This document shows positions 38,987 to 51,030 of a DNA stretch of 64,000 nt, piece by piece. The notes beneath the pieces are model-generated. The model was not told the origin of the DNA, ran no database searches, and saw only the letters and a program-made list of their open reading frames with translations. The position numbers and the translations under genes are program-made. Within the stretch, counting starts at the first letter, position 1, and each line of letters starts with the position of its first letter. Source of the stretch: Latrodectus hesperus (lineage: Eukaryota > Arthropoda > Arachnida > Araneae > Theridiidae); the NCBI GenBank assembly GCA_037975125.1, contig CM075857.1, forward strand, positions 47,063,172 to 47,127,171, written 5' to 3'.

Positions 38987-38991
<5 letters not shown>
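38685..38991 (-). repeat. Right long terminal inverted repeat of mariner-like element
   Basis: Inverse of 37514-37821; ends GTGGACATACTA. Confidence 0.93.

Positions 38992-39065
<74 letters not shown>
38990..39065. repeat. (AT)n microsatellite, about 75 bp
   Basis: A TA array directly continuous with the right end of the mariner-like element, then GTATATAGATAGATA. Confidence 0.96.
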
Positions 39066-39071
<6 letters not shown>

Positions 39072-42000
39072 GATAGATAAATCTAGATATAATAAGAATC
39101 CTCGAAATTATTTTAATATTAATACGTATAATTTACGTGTGTACGTTTGTACATATTTAAAATCATTTATTAATAACTGCTTGTACATGCAGTATAGTTA
39201 TAGTTTTGTTATTTTCCTTTCCTTCGCGAAACTTTTAAATTTCTTTTATTTAGTATACAGTATGTAGATTAAAGAATTTAATCCACTGGTTCATGAAATC
39301 TTACAAAAATTTTTAAATTTTATTTCAAATTGTTATATAATAAATAGTACACAGCTCTATAACAATGTAATCATTAATGTTGAATTAAATACTTTTAAAA
39401 TTTTCTTTGCGTTAATATTATACTTAGTATTTTAAATTTATTGCACAAACATATGTGTTGAATCAGATGAAAATGCAGTGAAATATTTGATCAATTCTTT
39501 TTCACAAAAAATGAAAATACAAAATAAATACAGGGAATCTTAATGTGAGTATAGAAATAAATTCACCGCTACATTTTATAGCAGTGAATACATAGCACTT
39601 CATAAGTAACAGAATTCATAAAAAAAATGAGCAACTGCACATGGAAGTAAGCACATCAAAGTAGTCATTCGTTTCGATGTTTTACTTCCACTAGTTGCTG
39701 GAATTAAAAGCTAAATAATTTAGAATTGTTGAAGAATGGCAGGAATTCCAAATATCAACACATAAATGTTAGAAAATGAATTTGGGATAAATATATTTTT
39801 CTAAAATTTTTTCAATTTAAAATTCTGAAGCACTTAAATATGTGTTTCATTTTTGGCTGCCATCGATTTATATATTACAGTAAATGTAAAATTCAGGAAA
39901 ATATTGTTATACCGACAAATTTAGAATAGCAATTAATATAAAACAGTTTTAAGAAACATTAGCATCAACATATTTTATCAAGCACTGGCTATAGCTAACG
40001 ATTGGTTAAGACAATTTTAATCAATTGAATAAGAGAACGAGTGAATTGAGGAGATATATTAATTCTATCTATATTTGGTGGAAGCCAGATTTATAGTAAC
40101 TAGAATCACTTAAATGTAATTCCGCGAAATATTAATGTTGATTGGTATAGACCGATCTTGAATTTTTTTAGGTACATATTATCAAACATAATTTATAAGT
40201 AAATATGTTGTCTTTGTTTTAATATCATATCACGTAAACTGAATACTTACTTAATTATAATGAAATAACAACATTGGTTCTCAAGATTAATATCATTATT
40301 ATTGGAAAAAACATTTCATTGATTGGAAACAATAAATTGAACATAATTCGTATGCAAAAATTATCGCGCGCACACACACACACAGAAAGTATGGAAAAAC
40401 TTATTACATTGTGTTAAAATCAAACACAACTCGATCTTATGTACTGACTGGCAACGATTTTAAACTGATGGCAAAATGTGTTTAATAACGTAAAGAAACA
40501 AAGAAAGTTAAAAATGTATCTCCTAACCACACTTTCCTGATGTTCTTAATGAATGTTTATTTAATCATGTATGTTCTTTATGATAAACAAAAAAATATTT
40601 GACTATCTTAGTAAATAAAAGAAGTTTAGTATAGGTTATTGATTATGCTCCTTCTTAGGTTATTGATTATGTTAAATAAAAATATTAAGGAAACTTTGGT
40701 ATTCTTTTTTTAAATATTGTATCCAACTTACCATAAAAAATTTAAATATTAAAAAAAAATTCTGAATATAGACAATAAACTCTATTCTTATTAATTCCTA
40801 TTTCGCTGCCTCACATTAAATATTGCTATATAACGCCTAACATTATCAAAGAATATGAAATCGTATTAATGATTTTCCTTAGTAAAAATAAATTACTTGT
40901 TACTTGGTATAAAAACTTGTTTTTTGGTTTTTACCTTTAAAAGAAAAGTATTATTTGAATCTAAATTTTATAAAAAAATAATATTTGATAAAATAATTTA
41001 TAATAAAATAACGTAGCATGTCTTAAAATTGAGTTTTCTCTTCATTTTTCATTATATATGTAAATTTCTTACAATTTTTTAAATCTTTCTATTTTATTTT
41101 TTTATTTATGTTTAAATTTTAACAAAGAAAAGATAAAGCAAAATATTTATAAAAATAATAAGCTTTATATTATTAAAGATTCGAAATATATAATTTATAT
41201 CGTTAATTCTATGAATAATCTAGAAGAAATGTAAATTTATATATTATTTATAAATATTTTACATTTTCATTATTATATAGATTTAGAGCTTCTTTTATTA
41301 ACAAATGGGTTTTTATTTAGAATTTACTAAAGATAAAACTTCTAAGATCATTCCTTTGTTAATTTGATATTCCTAAAAGTTTTGAATTTGATTATTTTGT
41401 AAAGCATGTTAGAAAATTTTTATGAACTATTTACATTTTTCAGAAAAATTTCTCAAATTCCAATCAGATGAACATTATTAAAAAAGTTTTAATCATGTAA
41501 TTCCTTTGATTTTTACAAATTGCATTTCTTTGAATATTTGCATTTCTTTAAAATACAATTTAACCAACTTAATTTGCAAAAGTTCAAAAGTAATTAGTAC
41601 TCTATCATTTTAAAAACTCACGGATTTATGTAATTTCCACTTTTTATTTTTAATCATGAAAATAACTATTTTCTTTTGCATAAATGAATTCGTGATTACA
41701 GTAAAGGTAAATTTAATATTTCATTAGATCTTGTTTTAAACTTTTCCTTGACTGAAATCAGATTGAAGAATTCTAAATAATTAATTTTATGGTAGAAGGA
41801 TGAATAAAAATTATGGAGAATACAAAATGAACACTCTTTTTTAAAGTTCAAATTTAAATCAATTTTAATTTTACAAATGCTTAAAAGACAAAACAAAAAT
41901 TCTTAGGGAAGATAATATTTTTTGAGTAGGTTATCCTGAACAGTAAATATATACAACATGCAATGAATCTATGATTTCAAACTGTATTTTAGATTTCCAA

Positions 42001-45000
42001 AGAAATGAAGAAAAATAATCACAAAATAAAATAGAATTTTAACTTTAAAACCATGCATGCTCTTATTTTATGCATTTAATTACATATTGATCTAAATTAA
42101 TAAGTTTATTTCATCGGGAATTTTGTGCATTATTAATAACAAAACATTATTTGATGAAATTAATTTCAAATGTTGTACTCGGAATAATATTAGAAATATG
42201 AATAATCGCCATATTAGAAATATGCAGGATTTTACTCATGGTTGTTCTTTTTACTCCTTATGTTTAAATCTTTGATGTATGTTTAAAGGCAAGGTTGCGT
42301 GTGAACCTCGACAATGCAAAGTGGTTAAGAAGATTGAAACGCTATTAACAAAAATTGTCTATCAATTTTGAATCTTTTATACAGTGATGAGATTCACTTC
42401 TCTTTGTGAATCTGAAGAAATTCCTACCAATTTGAAAGAACATGAAATACTATAAAATACTTAATACACATATTTGCTATGATAGTGTTTATAAATATTT
42501 AATAAGTAAGTGGTCTTCAATCGAGCTAAAAGAAGATTTAATCTTGGGCAGTAGCCAGTAAGGTCCATTCCTCTCAAAAAATAAAAAATAAAAAAACAGT
42601 TAAATTAAAATTTTTGATATGAGACAAATCCCTCCAAAAGTTAGATCACCGACTATATAAGTTATATATTCACATTGGAGTTACGGTTACAACAGAGAAA
42701 CAGTCAAAATAGTAGTTTAAAAACCAAAATATATAATGGACTATTACTACCGAATCAAGAAAAGGCTCTAAGGCAAAAACGTGAAATTGTTTCTTTGAAA
42801 AATATGTTTTTTCGATGAAATTGTTTTTCCTTAAAACAGGTGCCATCGTTCTCTACAAGTTATTATGTTCAATCTGCTTTTATGTATTTGAATACATCAT
42901 TCTAAATTTTATTTATCTTTTCTAAGCATACACATATTGAAGATAACCGAAGAAAATTATTTACAAAACAGATGTATTATTTTTGTTTTAAGAAAAGATA
43001 TATGATAACTCTTTTATCAAATGAATAAATTGATTCTGATAATATAACATATTTGAAGAGAATTTCTCATTTAAACTACTTAAAATGAAAAATATTTTCA
43101 CATTACTTATATTCTATGTGATTATAAAACATCGAATAAAAATAATGTGAAAATATTGTGCATTAAATGTGAAGACAAAAATGCATATGCAATGTTTTTT
43201 TTTTAAAAAAAATTGGAATATTTTCAAAATAATCACATTAAATGGGTTTATCGTATAAAAGTATTTGCTAACTTATTACACATATTTTGATGCCTATCTT
43301 TATCAAATCACAAAACTTACTTCCAAACTGATAACAAAATTTTTTTTACTTATTAAATAAAATTTTAATTGTTATTTTTTTAATAAAGTATTTGTGAAAT
43401 CAGAAAGAAAAATTATTCTTCAGATACCATTAACTCTTTTAGATAATTTTTCAACTAATTAATGATATTGTTTTTATCATAAATTGTTCAGTATGGAACA
43501 TAATAATGACCTTTATGTGACATATATAACATATTTTAATTAATGCTCAAAGTTATAAAATAGAAATTAGAAACTAGGTTTAGTTTACAGGACGAAAAAC
43601 AAATTACTCTAAAATAAGGGAAGCCTGCAGGTGACGTTAATTTTCTCAATACCATAGATCACTTTCATCACTTTAATATGCATTTTTTCACATCTGTTTT
43701 GGAGACTTCTAGTGACACTACGCCTAAGGAAATTTAAAATTATATATTTTCATAAATACATATAAATAAAGAATATTACGTAAAAATTTTATGAATATCA
43801 TTTTTTTTCTTTTAAATACGATCATTTTTAGATCAACTGAATAAACTAATTAATGATTTTATTTGATAGAAAGTTGTTTTTCTCCATTTTACTATACACG
43901 GTTCATTTTTAAATTAGTAATCTACATATTTGCTGCTCATTAAAATATTCATGGTTATTATTATAAAAATAGATAACTGATGTATACACAAGGTTTTTCA
44001 TAATATTATTTCATTTTAATAATTTGATCTTCAAAGGATCTCAAGTGCAAATTTTGCATTGATAATTACATTAAAAAATTCATGGCTATTATTTATTTCA
44101 AAATTGTTATAAATATCGAATATTGACTTACAAAACATTTTTTAAAAATCATTCTTTGGTCATTAAATATATTATTTTTATAACTTCAGTTTTCACACAA
44201 GCCTCCCACTCAAATTTCTGCATTCCTCACAACATAATAATACAAATGATGATGGACTGCGTGAAATACATATTAAATGAATATATTAATATCATAACAA
44301 TGAACCATAACCTTCTTATTTATCCTCCAAAGCTCAAAATAATATTAACTATAAACTAGAAATAAATACAAATTGCAAAATTATATTAATTATGAATAAA
44401 AATTAACCTTAATTATTTTTAGTTATTTACAAAAAACTCAAAATTAAAAATTCGTGCACTCTTACATCCTTTGCTATTTATTATTTGTATAAATTAATCA
44501 AAAATAATATAGAGGCTCACATTTTTTTTTATTTCTATCTCAATCTTATTTTAACAATTTATAAATATATATCGAAAATGTATGCGTCCTTTGTGTCTTT
44601 GAGTTTAAATCGAAAAATAAACGACAAAATATGATTCAAAATAATTTATAAGCGCTTTGTAAATATTTCAGTCATATTTTAAGTTTATAGAAAAATACAC
44701 TTTTCTCCTTTTAAAGAATAAATATTTTTATTTTAACTTATAAATTAATCTAAATGTGAGGAAGAAGTTAATGAAACAATATCTTTATAAAAAAGTAATA
44801 CCTTATATTAATTTATCAAAGGATGCATATTTTATTGAAATATAAATTTTAACGAGTATTTATCGCTCTCATATTTTAGTTTTCCATTTATGTTTTAATA
44901 TTAATAAAATTTAATGTTTTTAATTGCTTACTTACTTTTTATTTCTGTTTCCGCATTTTTGACTATATCTAATTATTTAAATTGAAAGATATCAAATTTA

Positions 45001-46202
45001 AAAAAATAAGCGATTTCGACCTTTTCCAATTTATTCAGTTTTTAAAGCATGCAAAATAAAAAGAGCTATTAATAAAATTACGAAAACATTTATGAATAAC
45101 AGTATACGAATAATTTAACTTGTTTTGAATTTATAGATTTTATTTCTGTGAAACCTTTTGTAATCTCTGATTATTAAAATATATTTTAAAGAAAGTACCG
45201 TACGTAAATAGGGCTATATATTAGCAAAATGAATCTTTCTGCACAACATATCCCTACAGATCTTATAGTAATATACTTTAAATCAATTTATGGAAGTGTT
45301 TCATTGTATCTCGAATAAGTTATATCCTTTCTTTTTGACGTACTCTTCTCTTTCAGAAAGGCATCCAGACCGGAAACGCACAATTTCCAAGCATTTTGGA
45401 GTCTTTTCTTAGAAAAGAATGAATCAACCGTAAAATTCTTTCTATTGAAATGAATGCGCTGGAGAGGCAATAGAAGTTGAAGTAAAACGGTTCATTTTAT
45501 GAGAAAAAAACAAGCCCGACTAAATGAGCCTTTTATGCCCCATTCATCTTTAGTAAATATAGCATTCTTAAGTAAAAATTAAGGCTGAATTACCATTGTT
45601 AAAATGATGTATTGATATTAATGACGAATGGATTCCATTTAAGAGCTAATATTGCTTAAATGAAATAAACTTAACGTTTTACAAAAGTACAAAGTGGGTT
45701 GTATAAATTTAAAAATAATGATGTAAAGAATGAAGGATTTTGAAAACAGAAATTCCTATTGTACTTTATAATGTAAAGTCATACAATAATCTGGTTAAGA
45801 TTTCATAATTTTGATGGCAGCAGGTTTTGTACATATATTAATAGTTAATTTATTTAATTGGACAAAAGGACAATATAAGAATCTAAAAGAAGTAAAAGAT
45901 TAAAAGCAGTATCAATATCGTTCAAAAGTTAATAATTTAGCATTAAAGAACCCATTTAAAAGTTTCTCCACTTTAATTTTTGTATTTTTTAAACAGTTAA
46001 AAATTATATACATAAAATGGCGATTTTCGTTCATTCACAAACTTTCTCAGCTAAAAAGAAATCTCTCCAAGTATTGAAAGCTGTGAGTTCTGTTTGAAAA
46101 GAACATTGAACAATAAAGGAACCGAACGTACGAAACTGATTAAAATTTTAAGCATGGAAGAAATTGATAAGGAAAACTGTTACTTTTTAATATTTTACAT
46201 CT
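39066..46202. other. AT-rich intergenic DNA
   Basis: No gene is supported. Minor structures: short direct repeats TAGGTTATTGATTATG at 40632 and 40656, and ATATTAGAAATATG at 42187 and 42211; a CA run near 40370; an inverted repeat with arms 43091-43105 and 43143-43157. A possible short exon at 45357-45422 is given among the findings. Confidence 0.5.
43091..43157. repeat. Inverted repeat, perfect 15-bp arms, 37-nt spacer
   Basis: AATATTTTCACATTA at 43091-43105 and its exact reverse complement at 43143-43157. Confidence 0.9.
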
Positions 46203-46486
46203 GCCGACCGATTGCTGATTGGTTAGAGTTCCTGATTCCTGAGCTGTGAGTCCTGGGTTCGAATCCCAGTTTGGGCATAGATGTTACTTTCTTTCTCTGT
46301 TCTGTCTGTGTTTGTATGAATGTGGCCCACCCTGTAAACCGGTTTGTGGTGGTATGACGCGGGCAACGCTACTCGCCTCCGTGACTTAGTTCATAAATGC
46401 CCGCTGGGTAACGACAAATGAGTAGCAGTTTCTGGCCTTGTTGTGGTATAAGGTTCGTCATCCAAGTGCCCGCCATTGGGAAAAAA
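46203..46486 (+). mobile_element. tRNA-derived SINE, family A, with short internal deletion
   Basis: Same family as 6873 and 28359. The head GCCGACCGATTGCTGATTGG has a mutated A box, while the B box GGTTCGAATCC is intact. The segment CTATCCTTTCTTCCGTGATG present in the 6873 copy is missing, giving 284 bp. The 3' end GTGCCCGCCATTGGG is followed by A6. No target-site duplication is clear, so it is probably older than the other two. Confidence 0.92.
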
Positions 46487-46599
46487 TATGCATCCCATAA
46501 AGAAAAATTCCACCTTTCGATTTATTGAATTTTGAGTAAATATATCTATTTAGGAAAAGTTGACATAGAATCACGAGAAAAACTTCTGGACTCATTGAG

Positions 46600-46905
46600 A
46601 AATTGACACATGGTGATGAAAATGTTGTCATAGGCTAGAAAAATAATTCGATTTATCAGAGCTAAAATAATACAGTTTATACGTCACGTGGAAAGGATGA
46701 AAGAAACAGATATGTCTCCAAAGAAGTTATGAAAAGAAAATCGTACACTAATTGGAAAAGAGGAAATCCAAAGCTGAGATAGCAGGGCTTGGTTGAGGAT
46801 GAACTAAAAATAATAAAATGAAAGTACCGCTAAAAGAAATCTAGCAGAAAGATCTGTTGAATTTCCTAGCAGAGAAAGCCAAAACTAATCAAGATCTGTG
46901 AAAGG
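46600..46905 (+). pseudogene. Endonuclease/RT-type LINE C-terminal tail, decayed
   Basis: The plus frame reads I-R-F-I-R-A-K-I-I-Q-F-I-R-H-V-E-R-M, matching the R(L/I)R..GHV.RM motif near the end of many arthropod endonuclease-reverse transcriptase ORFs. Then come P-K-K-L, a stop, G-K-R-G-N-P-K-L-R, a stop, and L-V-E-D-E-L-K, matching the R.GRP.LRW.D.VEEDL block. Stops and a frameshift near 46840 make it dead. It lies about 110 bp downstream of the SINE on the same strand. The 5' boundary is approximate. Confidence 0.72.
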
Positions 46906-49639
46906 AAAAAGAAAAGGAGAGGAGAAGATATCTGAAATGCAGCTCTGTACATTTTAACACAAATAATGCTTACCTCAATATTTAAAACTTCAATTAAAAT
47001 TTTTGAATTGTTAGTTGTTAAATAAGTTATTTATTTATATATTCTGGTTAAATTAAACTTTAAATTTTGAATTAATTTTTTATTTTATTTCTTATTTTTT
47101 AAAATAATGAAGAAAAAACATAAAACATATTTTTGTTGAAATAAAAAGAAGTAACTTAGGAAAAAATGGGTTAATATAGGTAAATTTAGAATATTGTATT
47201 TTTAATATTTATGTATCTATATTCCATTAGTATGTTTTATTCTAATAAAGAGTTTATAAAATTCAAATGGTTTTATACCTTCATCTTACAGATTAGAAAA
47301 TTATTGTTTAAATTTTGAATTACTATTCTATACTGAAATGTGAATTTATTTACTTCAGGTGTAATTAATATTCTGAAAATTAAATTATTATCAATATTTA
47401 TTCAGAATGAAAAACTAATCAATATTATACCAATGAAAAATGTTGAAAAAATTAATTGCATTGAATGGTAAAATTGCTATAATTTAACTCCCAAGACGAA
47501 AATTAAAATTTTTGAATTATATTCAATTTGAGAGTAAAATGACATCAATTATTTGAAGGCTTAAAAAATTATTTTAAAATTACCGAGTTTATAATAAAAT
47601 CAAATAACATATTATGTAGTTTATATGCAACAAAAATTGGCATGCAAAATTATATTTTATGTTACTAAAATTTTAGGAATAACTATTGTTTTAGTGTTTA
47701 TATAATCGGTTAAATTTCTTTGCTAATATGAATAATCGATTATTTCTATGGAAAAGTTCATTCGCGATTATATTCTTAAATTATTATTCATGATTATTAT
47801 CAGATTTCTCATTAAAAATACAAAATTACTTATGAATTCTTAATCATTTCTTAAAATAATTGGTAAAATCTGAATAATTTTATAAATAAAAAAAACTTCA
47901 ATAATTAAATATTTCTTTGGATTATATATTGTCTGGAAAGTCCAAGCAAAATATACCTTTCATTCTTTATTTTATGACTCTTCAATAAGTATTTATTATT
48001 TAAAACAAACAATGATTACTGTGTTACGAATCTGTAAGTACATTTTCCGTTGCTTTTAAAATAGAAATCATTACACTAAAACAATATAATTACGATAGAA
48101 AGTTTCATTTGTGTTATAGCGATATAATAATCCCAAGTAAAATTTATTCTTTGGAAGGAATGATTGATTTGAAAGAACAGAATTGAATTTGCAAGAATAA
48201 TTTGAAAAGAGAAAATGCTTTGCTAAAAGCAAACTATAAGATGTAAATGATTTTCGTGACAAGCAACAATTTTATTTCATTTTGGAATCGAATACTCCAA
48301 CTGCAATTATTTTTTTAACGTGTTATTTTCTATTGAAACATGAATAGTTCCTGTTACCATGAAAATGGATTCTCATTAAAAAGAAACAGAACTCGATAAG
48401 TGCTTCTTAAAAAATTCACCATCATTATTTCGCCATTTCATTTCGATGTAGCAGTAAATACTAGGTAAAATAAATATATTGATTTAAGCATTTCTTCCGA
48501 TAAACACAAGAAATAAGAGCGTTCCAAAAACATTAATATGCTACTAGAATCCTCTTACATCATTAATTTAATGTAAGTTTTTCTTTTGCATTTTTCTAAA
48601 AGTGCACTCTTAAAACTAGAAATAATGGTATCCTTTTTATTTTTAAAAATGTACCATTTCATTTTACGTCACATCAGTTATTTGAAATAGAATTTGCATC
48701 TATTCATATATTTTCCAAAATATTCTTGATCTTTACTGATAGTTTTTCTTAAATTTGACTATTTATAAAAGGAATATAATTTATTAACGAAGTTTAATAT
48801 ATGCTTTGGATTCAGATATATTTAATTTTAAAAGAGTAAAATAGTTTTCTTTAAACAATTTTGAAATGTTAAATGATTGAGGTACCTATTTTTTGTTATC
48901 TAGATGATTTAATAAGACATTTATTTATGGATACATTTGTTTTGTGTTATTTTGTTGTCAAATATTCAAGATTTGCATCGACACTTAGCATTGACAATAG
49001 AATTAGATGTTAATGTAACTCCTATTTTTAATATTTTGTTTGTTGATACATTTCTATCAAAGACAATGATCAAATTGTTCAGTAATGAGCCCACATTCCT
49101 TTTAGTTGAACAGTTTAAATACATTTGTTATTTGAGATAGGAAACTTAATCTGTACACTTTAATCTAATTTTTGGAAAATAAAAATATCGGTGCAAAAAT
49201 ATTTTGAAATTGTTTGAATTATAAAAATGATGCTTACAAAAGGAGCACAATTGCATCAAAAAAAGGATCTTTTAATTCATTATCTTGAAAACTGGTATCT
49301 TCCAACTCATTTTTTATTCTTAAGTAATAAGTAGTGTGTAGTCTCATTTATAGAAGTACTAACCACATAGCAGATGCCAAATTCGAGTACTTTATAGTAT
49401 GCTTGGATTTACTGCTTATTTCATTTACTTTTAAGGTATAGAAATTATAGACTGAGGAATGTTCTTGAGGTACAAGCCAATAAAAGGAATGATAAAAATC
49501 ATGTGTCTAAAGCTCCGAATCCCATCAGTTGAATGTCGCATATGATGGGCAGCTATTCGAGGGAGATAGTTAAATATTAAGTCTCTAGGCATATAACATA
49601 TCTTATTTGGATAATTAACATATTTTTGGATTAATAACT
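46906..49639. other. AT-rich intergenic DNA
   Basis: No gene or repeat family is recognised. Confidence 0.5.
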
Positions 49640-50110
49640 GATTTATGATATGCAGATAGAGAAGAATACAGCTTTATTATACGCGTAGACAATGTTTATC
49701 TGTGCAATATAATCGCATTTACAAAGTGGGACAGATGATGATGAAACAAAAGCTATCTGCCTTAATGTTATGGTTTCAAACAAAACCATCTTTTCGTTCA
49801 CTGCATATTGATACACACATGTAGTAAAGTATACATCAGCAGAGATACTCGTAACTAATCCTGGAAGGGTTTTACCAGATTTGATGGACCCACTGGAGAG
49901 AAAAGAGAACAACGCCGACGAGGGAGGAAGTACACAGTACATACAAAATAATAAAATTATGCTTGTAATCACATGGAGACAATGGAAATTATTAAATTTA
50001 CACAATAAAAATGGTTTGTAAAGTATACTAATTAACAAACTGGATTGCAATTGAAAATTAACATGTAGACACGAAGAAGCATTCAAAATAGGTATCAGAC
50101 AAAATACATG
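49640..50110 (-). other. Unassigned block; possible LTR or long 3' untranslated region
   Basis: Less AT-rich than the flanks, with CCTCCCTCGTCGGCG on the minus strand and an AATAAA at 49678-49673 followed by GCTGTATTC. A 147-codon minus frame opens with TTG; its first ATG leaves about 100 codons, and no domain is visible. The AATAAA placement and the position downstream of the LINE RNase H remnant at 50562-51030 suggest either that element's 3' end or a solo LTR. No paired terminal TG/CA ends with a short duplication were found. Confidence 0.3.
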
Positions 50111-50561
50111 GCAAGATGTGGTAAGACAGGTTTATGAAATACATATCAAATTACATGCATACAAGAAGTAAAGAATATAAATGGAAATAAAAAAGGGAAT
50201 TAAAAATGATAAATCAGAATTAAATACATATACCTGTACTTACTGCAAATTAATGAGGTAATAATGATTAATGATTTTAGTATGAATTTGATAGTTGGGT
50301 GTATCGGCTCAAAGTAAGTTAGGACATCAGAAATTCTAAGTTATATATACAAAAAGTTTAGGTAGGTTATACATAATGCATTAAAATAGATCAATACAAC
50401 AATTGTGATTAAATAATCAAGTAACAGCACTGAAATTATGGTGAGAAAATAGCAAACAAAAATGAACTATATATAAGGAGATGAAAAACAGGTGAAATGT
50501 TACAAGTAGACAGGAAAATGCCTAAATGTAGAAGATGAGAAAGATGACATATATGCGGATT

Positions 50562-51030
50562 TTACGACTCATCTTCTTCCAAGTGAAGTCTATCACCATC
50601 AATGTCACCACTATCTTCCTAATCCTTTGGAATATTTAAGTCCCTATATTCAAGCGGAAAGTTTATAAGGTTAATAACTTTTAACTTTGCAGTCTTGTTG
50701 ATGGTGATGTTTTTGAGCCAGACACTTTTCAGGTTGTTACTGAGGGCAGTAAAGTGCTAGGAAGTCGTGATGGGGCATGTGTTAGCCTAATGAATTGGAG
50801 TACCTTCTTCTCCATAAGCACAGCTCTCAGTGGGTTGTACTCCTATTCTATGCAGGTAACTTGGAAATGGGCCATGTTCCATTACAAAAATCGTTATTTG
50901 CCTTGGCCAGCAATGTTACTTCAAATTCACTTTGGCAGGATGGAGTAGACTTGGCGACAGGTGGTATTCTGATCCCACAGGGTTTACACACATATAGTGG
51001 CACCCACATAAAGTGATGGCACCGTTGTGT
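50562..51030 (-). pseudogene. Non-LTR retrotransposon RNase H C-terminal region (third type)
   Basis: The minus strand reads M-E-H-G-P-F-P-S-Y-L-H-R-I-G-V-Q, then E-S-C-A-Y-G-E-E-G-T-P-I-H and A-N-T-C-P-I-T-T-S. This is the GHGPF..YL..F......C.CG...T..H....CP sequence that follows RNase H in Jockey/I-like elements. It continues L-K-S-V-W-L-K-N-I, then F-P-L-E-Y-R-D-L, and ends in an acidic tail, with TAA at 50564-50562. Internal TAA and TAG codons make it dead. It is distinct from the other two RNase H types in the window. No TSD was found, and the upstream edge is approximate. Confidence 0.82.

Larger units (their letters stand above)
37514..38991 (+). mobile_element. Mariner-like DNA transposon with about 307-bp terminal inverted repeats, internally deleted
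   Basis: The outer ends are CAGTATGTCCACT on the left and its inverse, with one end-base change, on the right; both are next to TA. The terminal inverted repeats are unusually long for Tc1/mariner (37514-37821 and 38685-38991). They stay alignable throughout, including the inner GCTGTGACGTG. The transposase lies between them on the plus strand. Total length is 1478 bp. The right end abuts an (AT)n array, so TA target availability or later expansion may explain the setting. Confidence 0.93.

Noticed and set aside
49643..50086. 147-codon minus-strand frame as a host gene
   Set aside because: It opens with TTG, has no domain, and lies in a block that looks like LTR or 3' untranslated sequence.
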